Shown one piece after another: positions 15,376 to 24,510 of a DNA stretch of 41,249 bases (within the stretch, counting starts at the first letter, position 1; every line of letters starts with the position of its first letter). Source of the stretch: Sulfuritalea sp. GTDB taxonomy: Bacteria; Pseudomonadota; Gammaproteobacteria; Burkholderiales; Rhodocyclaceae. The DNA is taken from contig JAIFMO010000147.1 of assembly GCA_020048435.1 (NCBI GenBank), forward strand, positions 4,577 to 45,825, in the 5' to 3' direction. The translations under genes and the position numbers were made by a program. The notes beneath the pieces were generated by a model. It did no database searches. It had not been told where the DNA came from and saw nothing but the letters and a program-made list of their open reading frames with translations.

Positions 15376-17795
15376 AGAGCACCTACACCATCGGCCTGGT
15401 TGGCAACCCCAACTGCGGCAAGACCACTCTTTTCAATGCGCTGACCGGCGCCCGGCAGCGGGTCGGCAACTGGCCAGGCGTGACAGTCGAGAGGAAAAGC
15501 GGCGAATTTCGCGCAGGCGACGTGCGCATCGAGGTCGTCGATCTGCCCGGCACCTATTCGCTCGACGTGGTGGACCGCGCGATCTCGCTCGACGAGAAGG
15601 TCGCCCGCGACTATGTGCACACGGGCGAGGCTGACCTGATCGTTAATATCGTCAATGCCGCCAGCCTCGAACGCAATCTTTACCTGACGACGCAACTGGC
15701 CGAAATGGGCGTGCCGCTGCTGGTGGTGCTCAACATGACCGACGTGGCCGAAGCCAGGGGCCTGCGCGTGGATGCCGCCGTACTGGCGACGCAGCTCGGC
15801 TGCCCGGTGGTGCCGGTCGTCGCCGAGCAGGGCCGGGGCATCGCCGAACTGAAGGCGGCGATCACCGAGGCCGCGGCCGCGCAGCCGCGCGCCAGCGTGC
15901 GCCTCACCTATGCGGAAATCGTCGAGGCCGCCATCGACGCCCTCATCGGCCCGATCACCGCCAGCGTCAGCACCCACGGCGTCGCGTCGCGCTGGCTGAC
16001 GGTGCGCCTGCTGGAAGGCGACGACCTGGCGAAGCAGGCCGTCGGCCCGGAAATCTCGGCGCTGGCGGCACGGCTCGCCACCGGCATCGCGGACGATCTC
16101 GACATCTTCATCGCCGACGCGCATTACAGCGTCGCCAACCGCATCACCAACGCCACCGTGACCGTCAGCGGCCGTGTCGAGCGCGACCTCACCGACCGCA
16201 TCGACAGCGTGGTGCTCAACCGCGTGCTGGGCATCCCGATCTTCCTGTTGCTGATGTACCTGATGTTCATGTTCACCATCAAGTTCGGCGGCGCCTTCAT
16301 CGATTTCTTCAAGGACATCAGCGGCGCGCTGCTGGTCGATGGCATGGCCGCATTGCTCGGCGGCATGGGTGCGCCCGAATGGCTGACGGTGCTGCTGGCC
16401 AAGGGCATCGGCGGTGGCATGCAAACCGTGGCCACCTTTATCCCGGTGATCGGCTTCCTCTACCTGTTCCTCTCCGTACTGGAAGATTCCGGCTACATGA
16501 CGCGCGCCGCCTTCGTCATGGACCGCTTCATGCGCTGGATCGGCCTGCCGGGCAAGTCCTTCGTGCCGCTGATCGTCGGCTTCGGCTGCAACGTGCCGGC
16601 GATCATGGCGACGCGCACGCTGGAACACCGCCGCGACCGCCTGATGACCATCGCCATGGCGCCCTTCATGTCCTGCGGCGCGCGGCTGCCGGTGTACGTG
16701 CTGTTCGCGGCAGCCTTCTTTCCGCGCAGCGGGCAGGACGTGGTGTTTGGCCTCTACCTTATCGGCATCGCCGCCGCCATCTTCACCGGTCTCGTCCTCA
16801 AGCATTCGCTGCTCAAGGGGGAGGCGACTCCCTTCATCATGGAACTGCCGCCCTACCATCTGCCGACCCTCAAGGGCGTGCTGCTCCACACCTGGGAGCG
16901 CCTGAAGAGCTTTGCCCTCAATGCCGGCCGCATCATTGTGCCGATGGTGCTGGTGCTCAACTTCCTCAACGCCGTCGGCACCGACGGCAGTTTCAAAAAC
17001 GAAGACAGCGACAAGTCGGTGCTGGCCGCCGTCGGCCGCGCCATCGCGCCGGCCTTCGCCCCCTTTGGCTTGCGCGAGGAAAACTGGCCCGCCGCCGTTG
17101 GCATCTTCACCGGCGTGCTGGCCAAGGAGGCGGTGGTCGGCACACTGAATACGTCCTACGCCGCCCTGGCGGAAAGCGATGCGGCGGCGACCGGCGAAGC
17201 GAAGAAGGAAGAGGAAGCCTTCGTCCTGACGGACAAACTTGCGGCCGCCTTCGCCACGATCCCGGAAAAGCTGACGGAAGCACTGGGCGCCTGGGCCGAT
17301 CCGCTCGGTCTGAATGTCGGCGATCTCTCGGATCAGGCGGAGGTCGCCGAGGAAACGAACATCTCCGCCGGTACCTTCGGCGCCATGGCGGCGCGTTTCG
17401 ACGGCGCGGCCGGCGCTTTCGCCTACCTGCTGTTCATCCTGCTCTACTTCCCCTGCACGGCGGCCATTGCGGCGGTGTATCAGGAAAGCGGCACCCGCTG
17501 GACACTGTTCGTCGCAGGCTGGACGAGCGGCATGGCCTACGGCCTCGCCACCGCGTACTACCAAATGGCCACCTGGGCCAACCATCCGGCGACGTCCGCC
17601 GCCTGGGTCGGCATCATCGGGGTATTTTTTGCCAGCGCATTTCTCGCCATGCTGCGCTACAGCCGGCGCGAAGAGCGCTGGGTGATCGTAGCACCCGCTG
17701 CCATGGCCAGCTGTGGCAGCGGGTGCGGCGGCTGCGGCGGCAAGCTCAATCCGGTGGCCGCCGTGTGTGGAGGCCAACGTGCGCTGGCAGACTGA
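15372..17795 (+). CDS. feoB: ferrous iron transporter FeoB
   Basis: Inner-membrane Fe(II) transporter driven by an N-terminal G domain. In the 807 residues, G1 is GNPNCGKTTLFNALTG, G3 is VDLPGTYSLD and G4 is LNMTD; the membrane part includes GFGCNVPAIMATRTLEHRR and SCGARLPVYVLFAAAF, the paired Gate motifs with conserved cysteines. The C terminus ends in a Cys-rich tail (SCGSGCGGCGGK), six or seven cysteines including CGGQ, that may take the place of a separate FeoC, which is absent. Regulated with feoA by the Fur-box promoter at 14503. Confidence 0.95.
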   Translation: MKSTYTIGLVGNPNCGKTTLFNALTGARQRVGNWPGVTVERKSGEFRAGDVRIEVVDLPGTYSLDVVDRAISLDEKVARDYVHTGEADLIVNIVNAASLERNLYLTTQLAEMGVPLLVVLNMTDVAEARGLRVDAAVLATQLGCPVVPVVAEQGRGIAELKAAITEAAAAQPRASVRLTYAEIVEAAIDALIGPITASVSTHGVASRWLTVRLLEGDDLAKQAVGPEISALAARLATGIADDLDIFIADAHYSVANRITNATVTVSGRVERDLTDRIDSVVLNRVLGIPIFLLLMYLMFMFTIKFGGAFIDFFKDISGALLVDGMAALLGGMGAPEWLTVLLAKGIGGGMQTVATFIPVIGFLYLFLSVLEDSGYMTRAAFVMDRFMRWIGLPGKSFVPLIVGFGCNVPAIMATRTLEHRRDRLMTIAMAPFMSCGARLPVYVLFAAAFFPRSGQDVVFGLYLIGIAAAIFTGLVLKHSLLKGEATPFIMELPPYHLPTLKGVLLHTWERLKSFALNAGRIIVPMVLVLNFLNAVGTDGSFKNEDSDKSVLAAVGRAIAPAFAPFGLREENWPAAVGIFTGVLAKEAVVGTLNTSYAALAESDAAATGEAKKEEEAFVLTDKLAAAFATIPEKLTEALGAWADPLGLNVGDLSDQAEVAEETNISAGTFGAMAARFDGAAGAFAYLLFILLYFPCTAAIAAVYQESGTRWTLFVAGWTSGMAYGLATAYYQMATWANHPATSAAWVGIIGVFFASAFLAMLRYSRREERWVIVAPAAMASCGSGCGGCGGKLNPVAAVCGGQRALAD

Positions 17796-17813
17796 GCGAG
17801 CGGCACCGCCTTG

Positions 17814-20080
<2,267 letters not shown>

Positions 20081-20088
20081 TTCCAGCC

Positions 20089-20113
20089 AAAAAGTCGGCG
20101 GTAGCGGTACGGC
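20089..20113 (-). repeat. dispersed repeat, copy 4 (katG 3' flank)
   Basis: On the minus strand it reads GCCGTACCGCTACCGCCGAC then TTTTT, one base different from the core of copies 1 and 2. It begins nine bases after the katG stop and overlaps the hairpin at 20097. Confidence 0.75.
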
Positions 20114-20121
20114 TAGCCGCC
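20097..20121 (+). terminator. hairpin downstream of katG
   Basis: GGCGG-TAGC pairs with GCTA-g-CCGCC around the loop GGTACG, a nine-pair stem with one bulged base. The plus-strand tail is GGCGTTCTTTGG, weakly T-rich; on the minus strand a run of five T follows. It is built partly from the dispersed repeat. Confidence 0.5.
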
Positions 20122-20220
20122 GGCGTTCTTTGGTTGCTACCGCTGCCCCTTCTCCTTGACTTTTGCTCAGCTAACCATGCCGCATGTACTGCGAATGCAC
20201 CAAACAATTCACGTTTCCGC

Positions 20221-20616
20221 ATGAACAAACACGCACGACTCTTTCTCGCACTGGGCGCCCTGAGCGCGGCCGTCTCGGTCGCGCTTGGCGCGGCGGCGAA
20301 TCACGCGCTGGCCGAACGGCTGGCCAACACCCTGGCGTGGTTCCAGACCGCGCTGCACTATCAGCAGTTTCACGCCTTGGGCCTGATGCTGGTAGGGCTG
20401 GTCGCCGCCCACTTCCCGACCTCGCGCTGGGTCGTGGCAGCGGGCGGACTAATGGTCGCCGGCACCCTGTTGTTCAGCGGTAATCTCTATCTGCGCAGCC
20501 TCGCCGGTTTTCACGATCTGCACGCCGTGACGCCCATCGGCGGTGGCGCCTTCATCCTCGCCTGGCTGGCGCTCGCGCTGGGGATTTCGACAGGCCGAAA
20601 CAGCATGGACACATAG
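20221..20616 (+). CDS. DUF423 family small membrane protein
   Basis: Conserved inner-membrane protein of unknown function (relative of E. coli YgdD). The 131 residues form four hydrophobic segments; the family hallmark GALSAAVSVALGAAANHAL, then TALHYQQFHALGL and the C-terminal TPIGGGAFILAWL are present. The ATG at 20221 is chosen because it places the first membrane helix at the N terminus; the open frame upstream runs back into katG and is not coding. Confidence 0.88.
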   Translation: MNKHARLFLALGALSAAVSVALGAAANHALAERLANTLAWFQTALHYQQFHALGLMLVGLVAAHFPTSRWVVAAGGLMVAGTLLFSGNLYLRSLAGFHDLHAVTPIGGGAFILAWLALALGISTGRNSMDT

Positions 20617-20631
20617 TGACATGCTGTTTCG
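20596..20631 (+). terminator. inverted repeat across the DUF423 stop codon
   Basis: Perfect 12-bp arms CGAAACAGCATG and CATGCTGTTTCG with a 12-base loop containing the TAG stop. It lies between convergent genes (DUF423 and the cytochrome at 20663). There is no T-run on either side, so a bidirectional transcription barrier or RNA-stability element is possible. Confidence 0.45.
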
Positions 20632-20662
20632 CCGATTACGATTAGCGGCACCGCTCGCCGCC

Positions 20663-21112
20663 CTACTTGCCCTGCAGGCGGTACAAGTACTCGGTCAGGG
20701 CGAGCATGCGGCTACGGGCACCGGACTCGATGTCATGGGCCGGGTAGTTCTCGAAGAAAACCGAACTCTGCCTCCTGAACGCTGTGCCCCAGATCGGCAT
20801 CTCGCGCGGACCGTGGGTCCCGGTTTCGATCCTGCCATCGATGATCTGATAAACACGGTCGAACGGAAAAACGTCCTTGTTGTTCTTGGCCAATACGGTG
20901 AGGTCCGGCATCCGATTGGCAAGCTTTGCCGCTACCGGGCCGTTGCCCTTGCCTGAAAAGCCATGGCATACGGCACAGGCCGCGTCGTACTCGCCCTTGC
21001 CGATATCCATCGGTTTGTCTCCTGCAAACGCGGTCACGGACACAACAGCAATCATCGTGGCCGCCGCGGCGCGGACTGCTGCAAACATTCTGATTTCCTT
21101 GGCGGTATTCAT
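20663..21112 (-). CDS. secreted monohaem c-type cytochrome
   Basis: Periplasmic electron carrier of about 149 residues. A signal peptide ends near VTAFAG (about residue 30), followed by the haem motif C46AVCH50 in YDAACAVCHGFSGKGNGP and a likely axial methionine in REMPIWG. The pattern is that of class I cytochromes c such as those attached to oxidases or dehydrogenases; the partner is unknown. I use the ATG at 21112, preceded by GGGAGA, not the earlier one at 21139. Confidence 0.87.
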   Translation of the reverse strand: MNTAKEIRMFAAVRAAAATMIAVVSVTAFAGDKPMDIGKGEYDAACAVCHGFSGKGNGPVAAKLANRMPDLTVLAKNNKDVFPFDRVYQIIDGRIETGTHGPREMPIWGTAFRRQSSVFFENYPAHDIESGARSRMLALTEYLYRLQGK

Positions 21113-21257
21113 GGTGTCTCCCGAGATCGTATCGAACATTCAATATGTATGGACCACAGCAACTGAAGCTTGTGCGAAGCAAGTCTATCCCAATACTTTC
21201 CATGTGACGATTCGTTGAGCAGGGTTTCATGTGCGGCCGATGGTGAAGGCGACTGAT

Positions 21258-21566
21258 ATGAACGGAAAGCCCCGTACCGATGGGCGTCGGAGCAGCGGTG
21301 TCATGGCTGCCATCATGGCGCTACTGGCGCAGTTCTGGCTGACGACAGCGCAGGGCGCCGATATTTCCCTGGTGAGCGCCCTGCGCTTCAATACCGTCTG
21401 CGCCCGCTGACACGAGGGCGAATGCAGCGGCCGGCTCAGCTTTGATCTCGGCCGCGAGGCGGCGGCGAATCACATGCGGCGCTACGCCGGCGAGTTGTCG
21501 GCGGCCAGCACCTCCGCCTGCAAACCGGCGGCGCTGAACGAGTTGCGGATCGAGCTACAGCCCTGA
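21258..21566 (+). pseudogene. small secreted cytochrome c with TGA in place of the second haem cysteine
   Basis: The frame from ATG 21258 (GAAGG upstream; ATG 21240 also possible) encodes a signal peptide (RR, then MAAIMALLAQFWL, cleavage near AQGA) and then NTVCAR-TGA-HEGECSGRLSF. The TGA at 21408 is exactly where the second Cys of a CxxCH haem motif should be; the frame continues unbroken for 51 more codons to a normal TGA at 21564. The simplest reading is a TGC-to-TGA nonsense mutation, hence a dead gene. Selenocysteine insertion is the alternative. It lies just upstream of two outer-membrane barrels. Confidence 0.7.
21427..21455 (+). other. hairpin downstream of the in-frame TGA
   Basis: GCGGCCG and CGGCCGC form a perfect 7-bp stem with a 15-base loop starting with G, beginning 16 bases after the TGA at 21408-21410. 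The spacing is compatible with a bacterial SECIS element, but GC-rich DNA makes such stems common, so this is weak support. Confidence 0.3.
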
Positions 21567-21642
21567 TTTTCGGGCTATCCGCCTGTTGCATTGCCGATGC
21601 GCCCAACGCGATTTACGATGTCGCCACGTTCCACAACGGCAG

Positions 21643-21657
21643 TATGATTGCCACAGA
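21643..21657 (+). promoter_or_regulatory. -10 element close to the porin start
   Basis: TATGAT at 21643-21648 is nine bases before the ATG at 21658, so the transcript would have almost no leader. No clear Shine-Dalgarno precedes this ATG. Confidence 0.3.
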
Positions 21658-22875
21658 ATGAATATCCTGTTATCGCCGACAGCAGGCTGGCTGTTGCCCG
21701 CCACCCTGTCATTTCTTCTTTCCGCTACCGCACCCATGGCGCTCGCGGCGGACATCGACTTTTCCGGTTCCGGTTTTCTCACGCTGGCTGCCGGCAATAT
21801 GCTTGGCGGCACCACGCAGGCCGGGGGCAACGTCAATGATTACAACTGCCCCTGCCTCCCCACCGACTTCGGCCAGGGCGGTATCTATGACGGGCGCGGC
21901 GGTTTGCAATGGAAACCCGATTCAAAGCTGGGTCTTCAGGGCAGCGCCGCCTTGGGTGGCGGTGGTTTGTCGATGACCGGTCAAGTCGTGGCGCGCGGCG
22001 CGCGCGATGGCCGCGTCAATCTCGAATGGCTTTATGGCAGCTACGAGATCAACGAAAAGTTTACTTTGCAGGCTGGCCGCAAGCGGCTGCCGCTGTTTTA
22101 TTACTCCGACGTGCAGGACATCGGTTTCGCCTTGCCCTGGGTGCATCTGCCACCGGCCGTCTATGGCTGGGACGCCGTCAATTACAACGGTGTCAGTCTG
22201 CTCTGGCGTTCACAATGGGGCAACTGGTCGTCGGCCCTGAACCTGCTGGCCGGTAACGAATCGCGCCGCGAAAGTGGCTATTACAAGATTTACAACGGTC
22301 GCCAGAACCGCACCGACGTGCGCTGGGGTGACATCGCTGGCGGCGACCTGACTCTACAGCGCGACTGGTTCGAGGCCCGCTTCAGCTATCTGCAATCAAC
22401 GACACAAACGAAAAACATTAACGGCGCCTGGGACGCAACCACGCAAAGCTACGCCCCGGCCACCATCGATTCCGCATGGATGCCATCGCCAACGGCACGC
22501 CAGCGCGTTCATGGCCTGGCACTCAATGCCGACTTTCGCAATTGGCTGGCACGCAGCGAGTTCATCTACATCGACCGGCCCGGCAACGATTGGAAAGACT
22601 TCGCCCAGAACCTGAGCCTGGGTTACCGCCACGGCAAGTGGCAGCCGATGCTGACCTGGTCGAATTACCGTTCCAGCGCCAACACCCGTCAGGGCGCCGA
22701 GTCCGACGCGCAAGAGGCGTGGACGGTGACCAGCCTGGTGCTGCGTTACGATCTGGGCACTTCGAGCGCGCTCAAATTACAATTCGATAATTCGAAGGAT
22801 CGCAGCGGTCCCAATTTCGGGACTGCCTTCGGCAATGCTCGCCTGCTTACCTTGAGTTACGATCTGGTGTTTTGA
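21658..22875 (+). CDS. outer-membrane beta-barrel (porin-like) protein
   Basis: Product of 405 residues with a clear signal peptide (cleavage after MALAA) and a barrel of alternating hydrophobic strands that ends in LTLSYDLVF, the C-terminal Phe needed for BAM recognition. No named porin family was recognised with certainty. Segments such as INEKFTLQAGRKRLPLFYY and GWDAVNYNGVSLLWRS resemble proteobacterial porins whose strands carry an RKRLP-type pattern. A VNDYNCPCLP stretch with two close cysteines near residue 60 is unusual for a porin. The stop shares one base with the start of a second barrel gene. Confidence 0.8.
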   Translation: MNILLSPTAGWLLPATLSFLLSATAPMALAADIDFSGSGFLTLAAGNMLGGTTQAGGNVNDYNCPCLPTDFGQGGIYDGRGGLQWKPDSKLGLQGSAALGGGGLSMTGQVVARGARDGRVNLEWLYGSYEINEKFTLQAGRKRLPLFYYSDVQDIGFALPWVHLPPAVYGWDAVNYNGVSLLWRSQWGNWSSALNLLAGNESRRESGYYKIYNGRQNRTDVRWGDIAGGDLTLQRDWFEARFSYLQSTTQTKNINGAWDATTQSYAPATIDSAWMPSPTARQRVHGLALNADFRNWLARSEFIYIDRPGNDWKDFAQNLSLGYRHGKWQPMLTWSNYRSSANTRQGAESDAQEAWTVTSLVLRYDLGTSSALKLQFDNSKDRSGPNFGTAFGNARLLTLSYDLVF

Positions 22876-24068
22876 TGCAACGTACCCAACGTACCACGGC
22901 AACCTCGCCGGTGGCGCCGGCTTTTGCCCTGCGCGGCTTTGGTACGCTGGCGGCTGCGCGTTCCTCGTCTGACCAGGCCGAATTTGTTCGCGATCTCTCG
23001 CAGCCCAGGGGCCTTTCTTCCGGCGAATGGTCTGGTCGCACCGATAGCGTGCTCGGACTGCAAGCCAACTGGCAGGCGACGCCAGAACTGGATCTGGTGG
23101 CGCAGGCCGTCAGCCGCTACCGTTACGATGCCAGTTACCGCCCCGAGTTGGTATGGGGCTTTGCCAAGTGGGACCCCAACGCGCATCTGAGCCTGCGCGC
23201 CGGGCGTCTCGGTACCGAGTTCTACATGCGCGCCGACTCGCGTTTGGTCGGTTATTCGCAGCTGGCGGTGCGGCCGCCGCCAGATTATTTCGGCGCCCTG
23301 CCCTTTGCGCATATCGATGGCGCCGACGCCAGCGCGACGTTGCCCGTGGGCGGCATCTTGCTGCGCGGCAAGCTGTTTGCGGGCATTTCAACCGAGAAGG
23401 TGCCGCTGGCCGACCGTCTGTGGGATCTTGATGGCTCGACCATGGCTGGCGGTCATGTCGACTTGCAGGCGGGCCCGTGGCTGTTCCGTCTCGGCCATGC
23501 TGCCTTGCGCTTCAAGCATGACTTGCCGGCGCCCGCCGCCACGGTCATCACGGCACTCAGTGCCACCGCCGTGCCTTCCGCCATCGCCGCAGCCAGTGCC
23601 CTTGGCGTGCGCAACACTGAAAGTCGCTTCACCTCGGCTGGCGTGGTCTATGACGAGGGACCGCTGCAAGTGCAGTTGATGTTTAACCGCACGCAACACG
23701 AGAGCACGACTTTCCAGAATTCTACCGGCGGCTATCTTCTGGCCGGCTATCGCGTCAATCGCTTTACGCCCTACGCCGGTTGGTCGCGTGTGATCAGTAC
23801 GCCCAAATCGCTGGCCACTGGCCTGCCCAACGTTCCGCCGTTGAGCCAGATCAACGCCGGCGTCGCGGGCGTGCTTGCAGATTCGCGCTCGAATCAGCAC
23901 ACCACCACCCTCGGCGTGCGCTGGGATGTGCGTGACAACATTGCCATCAAGCTGCAGGGCGACGCCATCCGTGGCACGCCCGAATCGATCTTTCCCTACC
24001 GCTGGGAGAAGGCGGGCTGGAATGGCCAGACCAACGTCGTAACCTTTTCCATGGATTTTATTTTCTGA
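22875..24068 (+). CDS. second outer-membrane beta-barrel-like protein
   Basis: 397 residues rich in alternating strands, with a final FSMDFIF (terminal Phe) and internal HLSLRAGRLGTEFY and VGYSQLAVRPPPDYF segments typical of a proteobacterial barrel family without a firm name. The ATG at 22875 follows TG of the previous stop. The N terminus (MQRTQRTTATSPVAPAFAL) lacks a hydrophobic signal core, yet the barrel starts right after it (RGFGTLAAAR). Either the signal peptide has been lost or altered, or the true start is hidden by a frameshift. Co-transcribed with the preceding barrel. Confidence 0.72.
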   Translation: MQRTQRTTATSPVAPAFALRGFGTLAAARSSSDQAEFVRDLSQPRGLSSGEWSGRTDSVLGLQANWQATPELDLVAQAVSRYRYDASYRPELVWGFAKWDPNAHLSLRAGRLGTEFYMRADSRLVGYSQLAVRPPPDYFGALPFAHIDGADASATLPVGGILLRGKLFAGISTEKVPLADRLWDLDGSTMAGGHVDLQAGPWLFRLGHAALRFKHDLPAPAATVITALSATAVPSAIAAASALGVRNTESRFTSAGVVYDEGPLQVQLMFNRTQHESTTFQNSTGGYLLAGYRVNRFTPYAGWSRVISTPKSLATGLPNVPPLSQINAGVAGVLADSRSNQHTTTLGVRWDVRDNIAIKLQGDAIRGTPESIFPYRWEKAGWNGQTNVVTFSMDFIF

Positions 24069-24071
24069 TCC

Positions 24072-24500
24072 ATGAAAACTGGACGCCATTTTTTCTTGAT
24101 ACTCGCCGGTTTGTTTCTGTCGGCACCTGCTTGCGCTGATCTGGTAGTGATTGCTCACCCCAAGTCAGGCGCTGAGCAGCTCAGCAAGGAACAGGTGGTC
24201 AATATCTTCCTTGGTCGCTTCCGCCAGTTTCCTTCCGGTATCGCCGCCGAACCCATTGACCAAGCGGCCACCAGCAGTGAAAAGGCGGTTTTTTACCAGA
24301 GGCTGGTGGGCAAGGAACTGGCGGAAATAAACGCCTACTGGGCGCGTCTGGTATTCTCGGGTCGCACCCAACCGCCGCGCCAGGCGGCCAGCGCGGCGCA
24401 AGTGCTGGAAATGGTCGCGGCCAACCCCGGCGCCATCGGCTACATCGAGCGTCCCAAGAATGAAAGCAGGGTAAAAATCGTGTTCGACGTTGAGAAATAA
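24072..24500 (+). CDS. small phosphate-binding-like periplasmic protein
   Basis: A 142-residue secreted protein with a signal peptide (cleavage near PACA) resembling PstS-type solute-binding proteins (PBP-like) but half the usual length. Sequence marks are LSKEQVVNIFLGRFRQFPSG and AANPGAIGYIERP, typical of short PstS-like proteins found next to sensor or diguanylate-cyclase genes. It is not part of a pst transporter here. The stop overlaps the possible upstream start of the GGDEF-EAL gene, which suggests it supplies a periplasmic ligand signal to that membrane protein. Confidence 0.8.
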   Translation: MKTGRHFFLILAGLFLSAPACADLVVIAHPKSGAEQLSKEQVVNIFLGRFRQFPSGIAAEPIDQAATSSEKAVFYQRLVGKELAEINAYWARLVFSGRTQPPRQAASAAQVLEMVAANPGAIGYIERPKNESRVKIVFDVEK

Positions 24501-24510
24501 TCGGATTTCG

